DNA of 13,304 bases from CAIOSQ01 sp044359885 (GCA_044359885.1 JBIKLI010000091.1:1-13304); one strand, 5' to 3'; shown: positions 1 through 7,607, counted from the stretch's first letter. Program-made: numbers and translations. The notes: generated from the letters alone by a model not told the origin.

Positions 1-1062
1 CATCAGCCGCTCCATCGCGAGGCACGCCTCCGGGCGGCCGGCGCCGCGATAGATTCCCATCGCCGGTCCGGCGCAGGTCACGCCCGATGTCTCGATCTCC
101 GTCGCCGCGATGGCGTAGGGACCGGGCAGGATGCGGCCGCAATTCAGGGCTGGAACCATCGCGCTGTAGGGCAGCCAGTGACCGAGGGGGTAGACGATGC
201 GGGCGCGCAGCGCCAGGGGGGCGCCGTCGGCATCGAGCGTCAGTTCGGCATCGATCCTGCCCCCGCGGCCATGGGTGCCGGCCAGCAGGTCTTCCGCGCG
301 GCTGCCCGTCCAGCGCACCGTCCTGCCCAGCCGCAGCGCCGCCGCGGCGCAGACGATGTCTTCGGGATGGAGAGAGGCCTTGGCGCCGAAGGCGCCGCCG
401 ACGTCGCCGGCGATCACCCGCACCTGGCCGGGGTCGAGCGCGAACAGGGCGGCGAGTTCGTCGCGCGCGCGCGACGGCGACTGGGTCGGCAGCCGCATGG
501 TCAGCCGCCGTCCGTCCCAGTCCGCGAGCGCCCCGCGTGGCTCCAGGGGCATCGCCGCGACGCGCGGATGCGCGAGGCTGAGGCCGACACGCGCCGCTGG
601 CGGCGCCGGGTCCACCGCCGCGGTCCGCCAGGTCCGGGCGAAGGCCGTGGAGCCGAAATCGACCGGCTCGCCATAGGCGAGGGTCATCGCGTCGAGGGCG
701 TCGAGCGCCGCGTTCTCGCAGGTCGCGACGACCGCGGCGACAGGCTGGCCGACCGCCAGCACCCGGTCGCGCGCCAGCGGCGAGAATTCCGGCAGGTCGA
801 GGGGCGGCGCCAGCGGGTTCACAGATGGCGCGCGGGCAAGAACGATGTCGTCGGCGCGCAGGATCGCGACGACGCCCGGCATCGCCAGCGCGGCCGTGCC
901 GTCGACGGTCAGCAGCCGCCGCGCGGCGCGGTCGGCGCGCAGGAAGGCCAGTGTCAGCGTCCCTGGCGGCGTGCCGTCGGCGAGGAACCGGCCGGCACCG
1001 CGCAGCAGCGCCGCGTCCTCGCGCCGGACCCCGGCCGGTGCTGGCGACGGGCGGCCGGCCAT
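1..1062 (-). CDS. Molybdopterin-dependent hydroxylase large subunit, form II CoxL-like (partial, C-terminus off left edge)
   Basis: The first 354 residues of an XdhA/CoxL-family catalytic subunit are visible; a full protein would be about 750-790 residues, so the rest lies left of base 1. Residues 11-130 form the aldehyde oxidase/xanthine dehydrogenase a/b hammerhead domain (GVRREDAALLRGAGRF at the start, AMPGVVAIL near 60). The Mo-cofactor-binding domain follows, with MPLEPRG at 171-177, GDVGGAFGAK at 219-228 and IYRGAGRPEA at 337-346. The YRGAGR loop is the form II signature; the CSFR loop of genuine CO dehydrogenases is absent, so CO oxidation is unlikely and a hydroxylase for an aldehyde, purine or N-heterocycle is more probable. 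The ATG follows the stop of the FAD oxidoreductase by 2 bases with no clear ribosome-binding site, which suggests translational coupling. The FeS and FAD subunits are not in the window. The family call is firm; the substrate is unknown. Confidence 0.9.
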   Translation of the reverse strand, partial: MAGRPSPAPAGVRREDAALLRGAGRFLADGTPPGTLTLAFLRADRAARRLLTVDGTAALAMPGVVAILRADDIVLARAPSVNPLAPPLDLPEFSPLARDRVLAVGQPVAAVVATCENAALDALDAMTLAYGEPVDFGSTAFARTWRTAAVDPAPPAARVGLSLAHPRVAAMPLEPRGALADWDGRRLTMRLPTQSPSRARDELAALFALDPGQVRVIAGDVGGAFGAKASLHPEDIVCAAAALRLGRTVRWTGSRAEDLLAGTHGRGGRIDAELTLDADGAPLALRARIVYPLGHWLPYSAMVPALNCGRILPGPYAIAATEIETSGVTCAGPAMGIYRGAGRPEACLAMERLM

Positions 1063-1064
1063 GA

Positions 1065-2315
1065 TCAGGCGAAGCGGTCGAGCCCGAGCGGCGCCGGATC
1101 GCAGACCGGCGTCGTCCCGGTGACCAGATCGGCGATCAACCGGCCCGTCGCCGCGCCAAGACCCATGCCCCAATGGCCATGGCCGACGGCCATCCACATG
1201 CCCGGCTGTCCCGGGGCGCGGCCGATGATCGGCGCGCTGTCGGGCGTGTTCGGCCGTGCGCCGCGCCAGGGCTGCGCGTGGAGGCGGCGGTCGAGCGGAA
1301 GGACCATCCGCGCGAGCCTTTCGCTGGCGTCGAGCTGGATCGTCGTGGGCGGCGCGTCGCGATGGGCGAATTCGGCGCCTGTCGTCAGCCTCAATCCCAT
1401 GACCATGGGATTGAGCGCGAAACCGCCCTCGGAGTCGTTCACCGGCCGGCCGAGAGTGGCGTTGCCGGCCAGCGAATAGTGCATGTGGTAGCCGCGCTTG
1501 ACGGCGATGGGGACCCGGATGCCGAACCGCGCCAGGAACTCCTTGGCCCAGGGGCCGAGCGCCACGACGACCTGGGGGGCGTCGATCGGACCGGCCTCCG
1601 TCTCCACGCGCCAGCGGCCGTCGGCGCGCGACAGCGTCCCCGCATCGCCCCGCACCAGCGATCCGCCGCCCCGCACCACCAGGGCGGCATAGGCCTTGGT
1701 GAGGCTTCCGGGATCGATGGTCTGGTGGGTCTGGGGCATGAAGGCGGCGCCGGCGAGGGCCGGCAGCAGGCAGGGCTCCAGTTCGGCGATCCCGGCGGGA
1801 TCGAGTTCGCGGATCTCGATGCCGTAGCGTCGGCAGAGATCGCGATCGGCGGCGGCGGCCTCGAAGCCGGCGCGCGTGCGATAGACCCGCAGCAGCCCGT
1901 TGGCGCGGATGAGATGCGCGGCACCGGCCTCGGCCGCGAGCCGCTTGTGCTCGTCGACGGCGTGGACGGCGAGGGGGGCCAGCCGGGCCGCCGCGGCGAG
2001 GATCCGCTCGGGGGTCGATTCGCGCCAGTAGCGCCGGAACCATCCGAAAAGGAAGGGCAGCATCGTGAACTGGACATGGACATGCGGCGTCTGGCCGCGC
2101 AGCCGGCTGACCAGCGTGCGCAGGTCGCGCGGCATGGGCGTCGGCAGGAAGGCGGCGGTGTCGATGTAGCCGGCGTTGCCGAACGAGGTTTCGTCGCCAG
2201 GCGGCTTGCGGTCGACCAGCGCCACCTTGAGACCGCGCAGCGCCAGCTGGGCGGCGCTCGCCGATCCCGGCATTCCGGCGCCGAGAATGATCGCATCGAA
2301 TCGCCCGTCGGCCAT
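1065..2315 (-). CDS. DadA-like FAD-dependent oxidoreductase (D-amino acid/amine dehydrogenase family)
   Basis: A 416-residue DAO-family flavoprotein (PF01266), the length usual for DadA-type D-amino acid dehydrogenases. The N-terminal Rossmann dinucleotide fingerprint is LGAGMPG (residues 11-17), and a ribose-binding acid at Asp35 ends the second strand (VALVD). TSFGNAG at 43-49 is typical of DadA relatives. The C-terminal FAD-binding part shows PDSAPIIGR and then GHGHWGMGLGAATGR. The expected reaction is oxidative deamination or dehydrogenation of an amino acid or secondary amine, with electrons passed to the respiratory chain or oxygen. I chose ATG 2315 because AAGGAG lies 8 bases upstream; a second in-frame ATG at 2321 sits too close to that site, and the longer upstream reading frame runs into the divergent SDR gene. 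It is transcribed away from that SDR and is followed immediately by the CoxL-like gene, so the two probably form one operon. An unusual inverted repeat lies inside the gene at 1390-1415. Confidence 0.87.
   Translation of the reverse strand: MADGRFDAIILGAGMPGSASAAQLALRGLKVALVDRKPPGDETSFGNAGYIDTAAFLPTPMPRDLRTLVSRLRGQTPHVHVQFTMLPFLFGWFRRYWRESTPERILAAAARLAPLAVHAVDEHKRLAAEAGAAHLIRANGLLRVYRTRAGFEAAAADRDLCRRYGIEIRELDPAGIAELEPCLLPALAGAAFMPQTHQTIDPGSLTKAYAALVVRGGGSLVRGDAGTLSRADGRWRVETEAGPIDAPQVVVALGPWAKEFLARFGIRVPIAVKRGYHMHYSLAGNATLGRPVNDSEGGFALNPMVMGLRLTTGAEFAHRDAPPTTIQLDASERLARMVLPLDRRLHAQPWRGARPNTPDSAPIIGRAPGQPGMWMAVGHGHWGMGLGAATGRLIADLVTGTTPVCDPAPLGLDRFA
1390..1415. repeat. Perfect 12-bp inverted repeat inside the FAD oxidoreductase gene
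   Basis: CTCAATCCCATG (1390-1401) is followed by the two bases AC and then its exact reverse complement CATGGGATTGAG (1404-1415). The element lies within the coding frame, where it encodes the segment LNPMVMGL in a strongly conserved-looking part of the protein. It could form a tight hairpin or serve as a protein-binding palindrome, but no function is shown by the sequence. Confidence 0.9.
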
Positions 2316-2388
2316 CTGCATCGCTCCTTGCCCTGCGCTCGCATCTTCAACACGATCATGGCCGAGGTCGACAGGAAAGGCGGGAGCC

Positions 2389-3183
2389 ATGACGGATCGT
2401 TTCGCGATGGACGGACGGGTGGCGCTGATCACCGGCGGCAGTCTGTCGATCGGCCGCGCGCTGGCGCTGGCCTTCGCCGAACAGGGCGCCGACATCGCCA
2501 TCCACCATGCCGCCGCCGCCGACGCGGCCTATGGCTTTCCCGAGGCGGCGCAGGAGACGGCGCAGGAATGTTCCGGGCGCGGTGCGCGTGTCGCCGTGAT
2601 CGAGCGCGATCTGGCGCTGCCGGGTGCGGGGAGGGAGGTGGTGGTTCGCGCGATCGAGGCCCTGGGCCGGGTCGACATCCTGGTGATCGGCGCTTCGGTC
2701 CAGTACCGCGGCGTCTTCGACTCGGTCACGCCTGCGCAGGTGCAGCACCAGGTCGCGATCGATTTCCAGGCGACGATCGACCTGCTTCAGGCGGCCCTGC
2801 CGCCGATGGCTGCGCGCGGCTGGGGCCGGGTCCTGACCATCGGGTCGATCAATCAGGTGCGGCCGGAGCCCGAACTGGCGGTCTATGCGGCGCTGAAGGA
2901 CGCGCAGAAGAACCTGTGCCTCAATCTCGCGCGCAGCTACGCGCCGCGCGGCGTGAACCTGAACAATCTCGCGCCCGGGCTGATCGCGACCGAGCGCAAC
3001 CGATGGCGACGCGCCGATGCCGAGGACTGGGCGCGGATCGAGGCCAGCGCCTCGCCGACCGGCCGGGCCGGCGCCCCGCAGGACCTGGTCGGTGCGGCGC
3101 TGCTGCTCTGTTCGGATGCTGGAGCCTATATCGCCGGCGCCGATCTGATGGTCACCGGCGCCGGCCATCTGGCCGGATGGTGA
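2389..3183 (+). CDS. Short-chain dehydrogenase/reductase, sugar-type, with altered NNAG and Asn positions
   Basis: A 264-residue classical-length SDR, a cytoplasmic NAD(P)-dependent oxidoreductase. The cofactor loop is TGGSLSIG (15-22), a variant of TGxxxGIG. The catalytic Ser153 (GSINQ), Tyr166 and Lys170 (YAALK) are intact, and NNLAPGLIATERN (192-204) gives the usual post-catalytic PG motif. Two positions are unusual: the NNAG structural motif is replaced by IGAS (100-103), and the active-site-helix Asn of the usual VNL motif is Asp125 (AIDFQ). ATG 2389 is preceded by GGAAAGG with 8 bases spacing; the longer open frame upstream overlaps the divergent gene and is not used. It stands alone on the plus strand, divergent from the FAD oxidoreductase and convergent with the permease operon. 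A role in hydroxyacid or sugar oxidation related to the neighbouring catabolic operon is inference; the exact substrate is not evident. Confidence 0.88.
   Translation: MTDRFAMDGRVALITGGSLSIGRALALAFAEQGADIAIHHAAAADAAYGFPEAAQETAQECSGRGARVAVIERDLALPGAGREVVVRAIEALGRVDILVIGASVQYRGVFDSVTPAQVQHQVAIDFQATIDLLQAALPPMAARGWGRVLTIGSINQVRPEPELAVYAALKDAQKNLCLNLARSYAPRGVNLNNLAPGLIATERNRWRRADAEDWARIEASASPTGRAGAPQDLVGAALLLCSDAGAYIAGADLMVTGAGHLAGW
3152..3183. terminator. Candidate hairpin between convergent SDR and permease genes
   Basis: CCGGCC (3161-3166), loop ATCT, GGCCGG (3171-3176) forms a perfect six-pair GC stem. It can be extended by TCACC (3152-3156) pairing with GGTGA (3179-3183) across a small internal loop. 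On the minus strand the core hairpin begins 14 bases after the stop of the second permease, a sensible place to end the transporter operon. There is no following T tract on either strand, and the bases also code for the C-terminus of the SDR, so this is only a candidate. Confidence 0.27.
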
Positions 3184-3189
3184 GCGGCG

Positions 3190-4038
3190 CTACTGCTTGA
3201 CCGAACCGGCGGCGAGGCCCGAGGTCATCCGCGCCTGCAGCGGCAGGAACAGGAGCAGGGTCGGCAGGGTCGTCAGCGCCGATGCCGCCATCACGCTTCC
3301 CCATTCGGTGACGTTCTCGCCGAAATAGGCGTAGAGCGCGAGCGGCATCGTCTTCATCTCGTCCTGGGTCAGCAGCGCCAGGGCGAAGAGATACTCCGAC
3401 CAGCAGAGCAGGAAGGCGTAGGTGGCCGTCGCAACGATCCCCGGCAGCATGATCGGCAGGACGATGCGCCAGACGATCTGCAACTGGGTCGCGCCGTCGA
3501 TCACGGCCGCCTCGTCCAGGCTGCGCGGCACGGCGCGCAGATACCCGACCAGCAGATAGATCGAGAAGGGCAGGGTGACCGCGACATAGACCAGGATCAT
3601 GCTGATCCAGTTGTTCAGCAGGCCCAGCCGGGCGCACAGGATGAAGATCGGCGTCACCAGCACGATCCAGGGAAAGGTCTGCCCGAACAGGACCGAGGCG
3701 AAAAGGGTCCGCTTGGCCGGAAATCTGAGGCGCGAGAAGACATAGGCGGCGTTGACCGCCAGGAAGGTCGAGATCGCGACGCTGACGATGCACAGGCCGA
3801 GGCTGTTGAGGATGTTGCGCCAGAAGCCGCTCTTCATCAGCGTCGCGTAGTTCGCGAGCGTGAAGTCCCAGCGCCCGGCCAGGAACATCGTCTCGGGCGT
3901 GCGGAAAGAGGCCAGGATCACCCAGGCCGTCGGATAGACCAGCAGGAACAGCACCAGCAGCGTCCCCAGCACGATCGCGATCTCGCCGAGAAGGCCGATC
4001 CCCAGCCGGGCGCCGAAACGGAACGCGGGACCGTTCAT
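3190..4038 (-). CDS. Sugar ABC transporter permease 2 (CUT1, MalG-type)
   Basis: A 282-residue inner-membrane permease of the binding-protein-dependent transport family (PF00528), the size normal for MalG/UgpE proteins. Six hydrophobic segments are visible, roughly at 16-40, 76-102, 112-136, 143-167, 198-222 and 246-268. The cytoplasmic EAA loop is EAAVIDGATQ with IVLP at 176-195, where the ATPase subunit docks. Its ATG overlaps the stop of the preceding permease (ATGA at 4038-4035), and GGAGG lies 7 bases upstream of the start. It is the last gene of the seven-gene minus-strand operon; only 6 bases separate its stop from that of the convergent SDR. With the first permease it would form the membrane channel for the sugar delivered by the binding protein encoded at 4988-6271. 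No ATPase gene follows. Confidence 0.95.
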   Translation of the reverse strand: MNGPAFRFGARLGIGLLGEIAIVLGTLLVLFLLVYPTAWVILASFRTPETMFLAGRWDFTLANYATLMKSGFWRNILNSLGLCIVSVAISTFLAVNAAYVFSRLRFPAKRTLFASVLFGQTFPWIVLVTPIFILCARLGLLNNWISMILVYVAVTLPFSIYLLVGYLRAVPRSLDEAAVIDGATQLQIVWRIVLPIMLPGIVATATYAFLLCWSEYLFALALLTQDEMKTMPLALYAYFGENVTEWGSVMAASALTTLPTLLLFLPLQARMTSGLAAGSVKQ

Positions 4039-4970
4039 GTGCGTTCCTCCGACAATTCGCGTTCGGCGATCACGCGCAGATAGATCAATCCGAACACAGT
4101 CATGATGGTCGCCATGATCACGCCGGTCGCGGCCGAGAAGCCGAAACGGCCGTTGATGAATGCCTGGATGTAGACTTCGGTCGCCATCACGTTGGTGTAG
4201 AGCCCTGGCCCGGCGCCGGTGACCAGCCAGACATAGACGAAGTTGTTGAAGGTCCAGAACGTCGACATCAGGACCATGACGATGATCGCCGGCTTGAGAT
4301 GCGGCAGGTAGATGTAGCGGATCTGCTGCCAGCGCGAGGCGCCGTCGATGCGCGCGGCCTCCAGCAGCTCGTCGGGCAGCGACTGCAGGCTGGCCATGAA
4401 GGTCAGCGTCACCAGCGGCAGCGTGTTCCAGGTGATGATCGTGATGAGGGCCGGCCAGACCCAGAGCCGCTCGGCCAGGAACGCGACCGGCTGGTCGACG
4501 ATCCCGAGGCCCATCAGCGTCGCGTTGATCGCGCCGACCCGCGGGTCCAGCAGCCAGCGCCACGCGACGATGGCGACGACGGGCGGCGTCGCCCAGGGCA
4601 CGATCAGCAGAACCCGCGCCAGCGTCTGCAGCCGCCAGCGCCGCAGGACGGGGCTGTTCAGCAGGAAGGCCAGCGCCAGCCCAAGCAGGATGCGCACGCC
4701 GACGCCGACCAGCGTCAGCCAGATCACCGTGTTCCAGATGACGCGGCGGAAGTCGCGGCTGGCCAGGATCTCGACGTAGTTCTCGATCCCCACCCATTCG
4801 CCGCCCCTGCGCAACCCGAACAGCGACAGGTCTGTGAAGCTGGTCTCGAGATTGAAGACCGTCGGATAGACGTAGAAGCAGGCGAGGAAGAAGAAGGACG
4901 GGACCAGCGCCACCGTCAGGAAGCGACGCCGGTCCGTCCAGATCGTCTCGCGGGTCGTCGCGGCGGTCAT
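4035..4970 (-). CDS. Sugar ABC transporter permease 1 (CUT1, MalF/UgpA-type)
   Basis: A 311-residue inner-membrane permease of the CUT1 carbohydrate family. The first membrane segment is at 17-38 (FLTVALVPSFFFLACFYVYP), followed by an external loop with GIENYVEIL (61-69), characteristic of UgpA/LacF-type permeases, and further segments near 80-104, 117-140, 172-194, 227-248 and 281-303. The EAA loop reads EAARIDGAS (204-212) with YIYLP at 219-223, matching the ATPase-contact consensus. ATG 4970 is preceded by GGAAG with 7 bases spacing, and 17 bases separate it from the stop of the binding-protein gene. Its stop overlaps the start of the second permease. The ORF open upstream of this start overlaps the binding-protein gene in another frame and is not real coding sequence. 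Confidence 0.95.
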   Translation of the reverse strand: MTAATTRETIWTDRRRFLTVALVPSFFFLACFYVYPTVFNLETSFTDLSLFGLRRGGEWVGIENYVEILASRDFRRVIWNTVIWLTLVGVGVRILLGLALAFLLNSPVLRRWRLQTLARVLLIVPWATPPVVAIVAWRWLLDPRVGAINATLMGLGIVDQPVAFLAERLWVWPALITIITWNTLPLVTLTFMASLQSLPDELLEAARIDGASRWQQIRYIYLPHLKPAIIVMVLMSTFWTFNNFVYVWLVTGAGPGLYTNVMATEVYIQAFINGRFGFSAATGVIMATIMTVFGLIYLRVIAERELSEERT

Positions 4971-4987
4971 CCGCGTCTTCCGTCGCG

Positions 4988-6271
4988 TCAGCGCTGGTTC
5001 TTGGCCAACTCGCGCGAGATCGCGTCGTGCAGTTCGGCTGCCGCCTGCGCCGAGGTCTTCTCGCCGATGAAGACGGAGCCGGCGGCGCGGCCGACGGCGT
5101 TCCACATGAACGGGATCGCCACCGGGCCGATGCCGTAGGCGCCCCAGCTGCGCGCGGTCTTCAGCTGCTCCGGATATCCGGAGAGCTCGGGCGTCCAGAC
5201 CCGGGCGTCGAGCGCGGCGCGCTGGGCGGGCGTGTAGTTGGTGTAGAATTTCGTGAAAGTCGGATCGGGCTGGGTCAGGAACTGGATCAGCTTCCACGCC
5301 GCCTCGACGTTCCTGGAATTGGCGCTGATCCCCAGCATGCGGCCGCCGAAGAAGGTCCGCGACCCGTTCGTCCCGGCGGGGTGGGGCGAGGTCGCGAACG
5401 GCGTCGGCTTGTCGGGGTTGCGCTGGCGCCACTTCGTGTTGATCTCGATCGCGACCGTGTCGGGCACGGTGGCCATGGCCATCGTGCCTCCCAGCATGCC
5501 CTCGACGATCTCGGGTGCTCCCCACAGGCAGAAGGTCAGGCTGGATTTCGGATTGTGGCCTTCCTGGATGTAGCGGTTGTAGTAGTCCAGCCCCTCCTGG
5601 ATCTCCGCCGGGGTCATCGCGACGCGGAACTTGCCGTCCGGACCCTGGTCGATCAGGCCGGGCCCCTTCGACCACCAGTAGAAATTCAGCGCGAACCAGA
5701 TGGTCGGCGTGCCGCAGCTGCCTGCGGGGAAGCCCCACCCCGTCTTGCCGGTCTGCCGGTGGATCTGCTGGCTGGCGGCGCGGAGGCTTTCGTAGTCCTT
5801 GGGGAATTCGCTGATGCCCGCGGCGGCGAACAGCTCCTTGTTCCAGATCATGGCGAAGGTGTCGGTGGTGAACGGGATGCCGTAGACCTTGCCGTCCGGA
5901 CCATGCGCGAGGTCGCGGGCGAAGAAGTCGTCCCAGCCCTTGACCCCCAGGCCGGGCCGCTTGATCAGGTCGTCGAGCGGCCGAAGCGCGCCCGCGCCGC
6001 CGAACGAACGCGGCCAGACGAAGGCGAGCTGGGCGACGTCCGGCGCGGTGCCGACGGCGGCCTCGCGCAGGAATTGCTGCTGGGCGTCGCCCCAGCTGGC
6101 CCGCTGCATCGTCACCTTGATGCCGGGATTCAGCCTTTCGAATTCGTCGAGCGCCTGGCGCATCTGCGGCGCCTCGGGGTCGTTGAACCGGAAGGTGATG
6201 GTCTGCGCGAGGGCCGCCGCGCCCAAGAGCGACAGGGCGATTCCCGCCGCGAGGATCCTGCCAAGTTTCAT
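4988..6271 (-). CDS. Periplasmic sugar-binding protein of ABC transporter (family 1 solute-binding protein)
   Basis: A 427-residue extracellular solute-binding protein of the MalE/UgpB class. A Sec signal peptide is clear: Lys2 and Arg5, a hydrophobic core at 7-21, and an ALA|Q cleavage site after residue 22. The mature protein shows family features: LNPGIKVTM (48-55), GTAPDVAQL (74-82), KVYGIPFTTDTFAMIWNKELF (from 128) and an aromatic-rich patch around 191-200 (IWFALNFYWW) that could stack against a sugar. Two cysteines remain in the mature chain (186 and 248), so a disulfide is possible. There is no lipobox, so the protein should be soluble in the periplasm. ATG 6271 has GGGAGG 6 bases upstream and overlaps the stop of the aldo/keto reductase as ATGA. 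Direct coupling to the catabolic genes suggests that the imported sugar is the substrate of those enzymes. Confidence 0.93.
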   Translation of the reverse strand: MKLGRILAAGIALSLLGAAALAQTITFRFNDPEAPQMRQALDEFERLNPGIKVTMQRASWGDAQQQFLREAAVGTAPDVAQLAFVWPRSFGGAGALRPLDDLIKRPGLGVKGWDDFFARDLAHGPDGKVYGIPFTTDTFAMIWNKELFAAAGISEFPKDYESLRAASQQIHRQTGKTGWGFPAGSCGTPTIWFALNFYWWSKGPGLIDQGPDGKFRVAMTPAEIQEGLDYYNRYIQEGHNPKSSLTFCLWGAPEIVEGMLGGTMAMATVPDTVAIEINTKWRQRNPDKPTPFATSPHPAGTNGSRTFFGGRMLGISANSRNVEAAWKLIQFLTQPDPTFTKFYTNYTPAQRAALDARVWTPELSGYPEQLKTARSWGAYGIGPVAIPFMWNAVGRAAGSVFIGEKTSAQAAAELHDAISRELAKNQR

Positions 6272-7317
6272 GTCCGTCCTCCCTCTTTCTGCGTTTGCTC
6301 CCCCGGTACGGGGGCGTCCGGGTCGATCAGGCCCTGCGCACGCAGATCCCGCCACAGGGCGGCAGGGATCGGCAGGCGCATGGCTGCGTTGTTCTCGACG
6401 ACTTCCTGGGGGCTGCGCATGCCGACGACAACCGCTCGGATCGCGGGATGCGCCAGCGGGAACTGCAGCGCGGCCGCGCGCAACGGGACGCCATGGGCGG
6501 CGCAGACAGCCTCCATGCGCCGCACCCTGTCCATGATCTCGGGCGGGGCGTCGGCATACCAGTGCTTCGCGCCGGCGACGGCGCCGGTGGCGAGGATGCC
6601 CGAGGAAAGGGGAGCCGCGAGCGTGATGCCGATCGCGCGCCGCTCGCACAGCGGCAGCAGTCGCGGCAGGGCGGTCGTGTCCAGCAGCGTGTAGCGGCCG
6701 GCCAGCATGAAGACGTCGAAGTCGCCATCCGCCGCGAAGCGCGCCAGGACATCGACGTCGTTGACGCCCACGCCGATCGCCCCGATCGCGCCTTCGGCGC
6801 GCAGCCGCTCCAGCGCCCGGTAGGCGCCGTCCATCGCCTCGCGATAGCGCGCTTCGAGCTGGTCGCCAGCCCATTTCGGATTGACGTCGTGGATGTAGAC
6901 GATGTCGATGCGCGCCAGCCCCAGCCGTTGCAGGCTGTCCTCGATCGAGCGCATCGCCCCGTCATGGGAATAGTCGTAGCGGATGCCGAAGGGCAGGGTG
7001 CTGGAGAATGGTCCCGGCGTGCGGGCCGCCGGGTCGGGGCGCAGCAGCCGTCCGACCTTGGTCGACAGCACGAAGCTGTCGCGCGGCACGCCGCGCAGGC
7101 ATTCGCCGATGCGGTGCTCCGATAGTCCATGGCCGTAGAAGGGCGCGGTGTCGTAATGGGCGATCCCGGCCCCGCGGCAGGCGGCCACCGTCTCGCGCAG
7201 CTGCGCGTCTGGAACGTCGGCGAGAAGATTGCCGAACGGCGCGCAGCCCAGGCCGAGCGCCGTCAGGCCGAGGCCGGCGCGGCCGATCGGACGGCGAAGA
7301 TCGGGTGCGACGCTCAT
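6268..7317 (-). CDS. Aldo/keto reductase, D-threo-aldose 1-dehydrogenase / L-fucose dehydrogenase type
   Basis: A 349-residue AKR-superfamily TIM-barrel oxidoreductase. The catalytic tetrad is complete: Asp56 and Tyr61 in HYDTAPFYGHGLSE, Lys87 in STKVGR, and His143 in YIHDVNP. The opening GLGLTALGLGCAPFGN, the STKVGRLL block and the YIHDV block are those I associate with D-threo-aldose 1-dehydrogenase, L-fucose dehydrogenase and pyridoxal 4-dehydrogenase (AKR15-like) rather than with xylose reductases. The expected reaction is NAD(P)-dependent oxidation of the anomeric carbon of L-fucose, D-arabinose, L-galactose or a similar threo aldose to the lactone, in the cytoplasm. The start overlaps the stop of the dehydratase small-subunit gene (ATGA); no strong Shine-Dalgarno site is present, so coupling probably drives initiation. 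The lactonase encoded at 11626-12501 would act on its product. The family call is firm; the sugar identity is inference. Confidence 0.9.
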   Translation of the reverse strand: MSVAPDLRRPIGRAGLGLTALGLGCAPFGNLLADVPDAQLRETVAACRGAGIAHYDTAPFYGHGLSEHRIGECLRGVPRDSFVLSTKVGRLLRPDPAARTPGPFSSTLPFGIRYDYSHDGAMRSIEDSLQRLGLARIDIVYIHDVNPKWAGDQLEARYREAMDGAYRALERLRAEGAIGAIGVGVNDVDVLARFAADGDFDVFMLAGRYTLLDTTALPRLLPLCERRAIGITLAAPLSSGILATGAVAGAKHWYADAPPEIMDRVRRMEAVCAAHGVPLRAAALQFPLAHPAIRAVVVGMRSPQEVVENNAAMRLPIPAALWRDLRAQGLIDPDAPVPGEQTQKEGGRT

Positions 7318-7607
7318 GGCCGGGGGCGCCCGCGCAGGCTGACGAGGTTGTGGACATGGACATGGTCGCCCGGTGCGATCGCCCGAGTCGCCGCGCCGAT
7401 GGCGGCCCCGTATTTGCGCACGGTCTCTCCCGCCGCCAGCCCACGCAGCGCCAGCTTGTGACCGAGGGCGATCGCGTCGTTCGCCTGCAGCGCCACGACT
7501 TCATCGAGCCGTCTTACCCGGACCGGTGCGCCGGCATCGAGATCGCGCAACGCCACGGCCACGTCGTCGTCCGGATGCAGCACCAACGCGTCCCAGCCGC
7601 CGTTCAT
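7314..7607 (-). CDS. UxaA/SuyA-type SAF-domain dehydratase small subunit
   Basis: A 97-residue protein consisting almost entirely of one SAF domain, the N-terminal module of altronate/galactarate dehydratases. Recognisable blocks are HPDDDVAVALRDL (11-23), ALGHKLAL (47-54), AGETVRKYGAAIG (59-71) and APGDHVHVHN (78-87). The HVHVHN tail is the hallmark of altronate hydrolase N-domains and of the SuyA subunit of (2R)-sulfolactate sulfo-lyase. It should pair with the large subunit encoded at 8559-9725 to dehydrate an aldonate. Here the two subunits are separated by a dehydrogenase gene rather than adjacent or fused. ATG 7607 has GGGAG 6 bases upstream and overlaps the preceding stop as ATGA; its own stop overlaps the aldo/keto reductase start in the same way. 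Confidence 0.9.
   Translation of the reverse strand: MNGGWDALVLHPDDDVAVALRDLDAGAPVRVRRLDEVVALQANDAIALGHKLALRGLAAGETVRKYGAAIGAATRAIAPGDHVHVHNLVSLRGRPRP

Noticed and set aside
459..476. 18-bp alternating CG palindrome that could adopt Z-DNA
   Set aside because: It encodes the conserved-frame segment SPSRARDE of the CoxL-like protein; CG runs of this sort are expected in such GC-rich coding DNA.
87..1479. Long plus-strand open frames opposite the CoxL-like and FAD oxidoreductase genes
   Set aside because: Their translations are rich in Arg, Ala, Gly and Pro with no recognisable domain, and they mirror GC-rich codon use of the real minus-strand genes that carry clear motifs.
5027..6694. 555-residue plus-strand open frame opposite the sugar-binding-protein gene
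   Set aside because: It has no family motifs and low-complexity composition; the opposite strand encodes an unambiguous binding protein with signal peptide.
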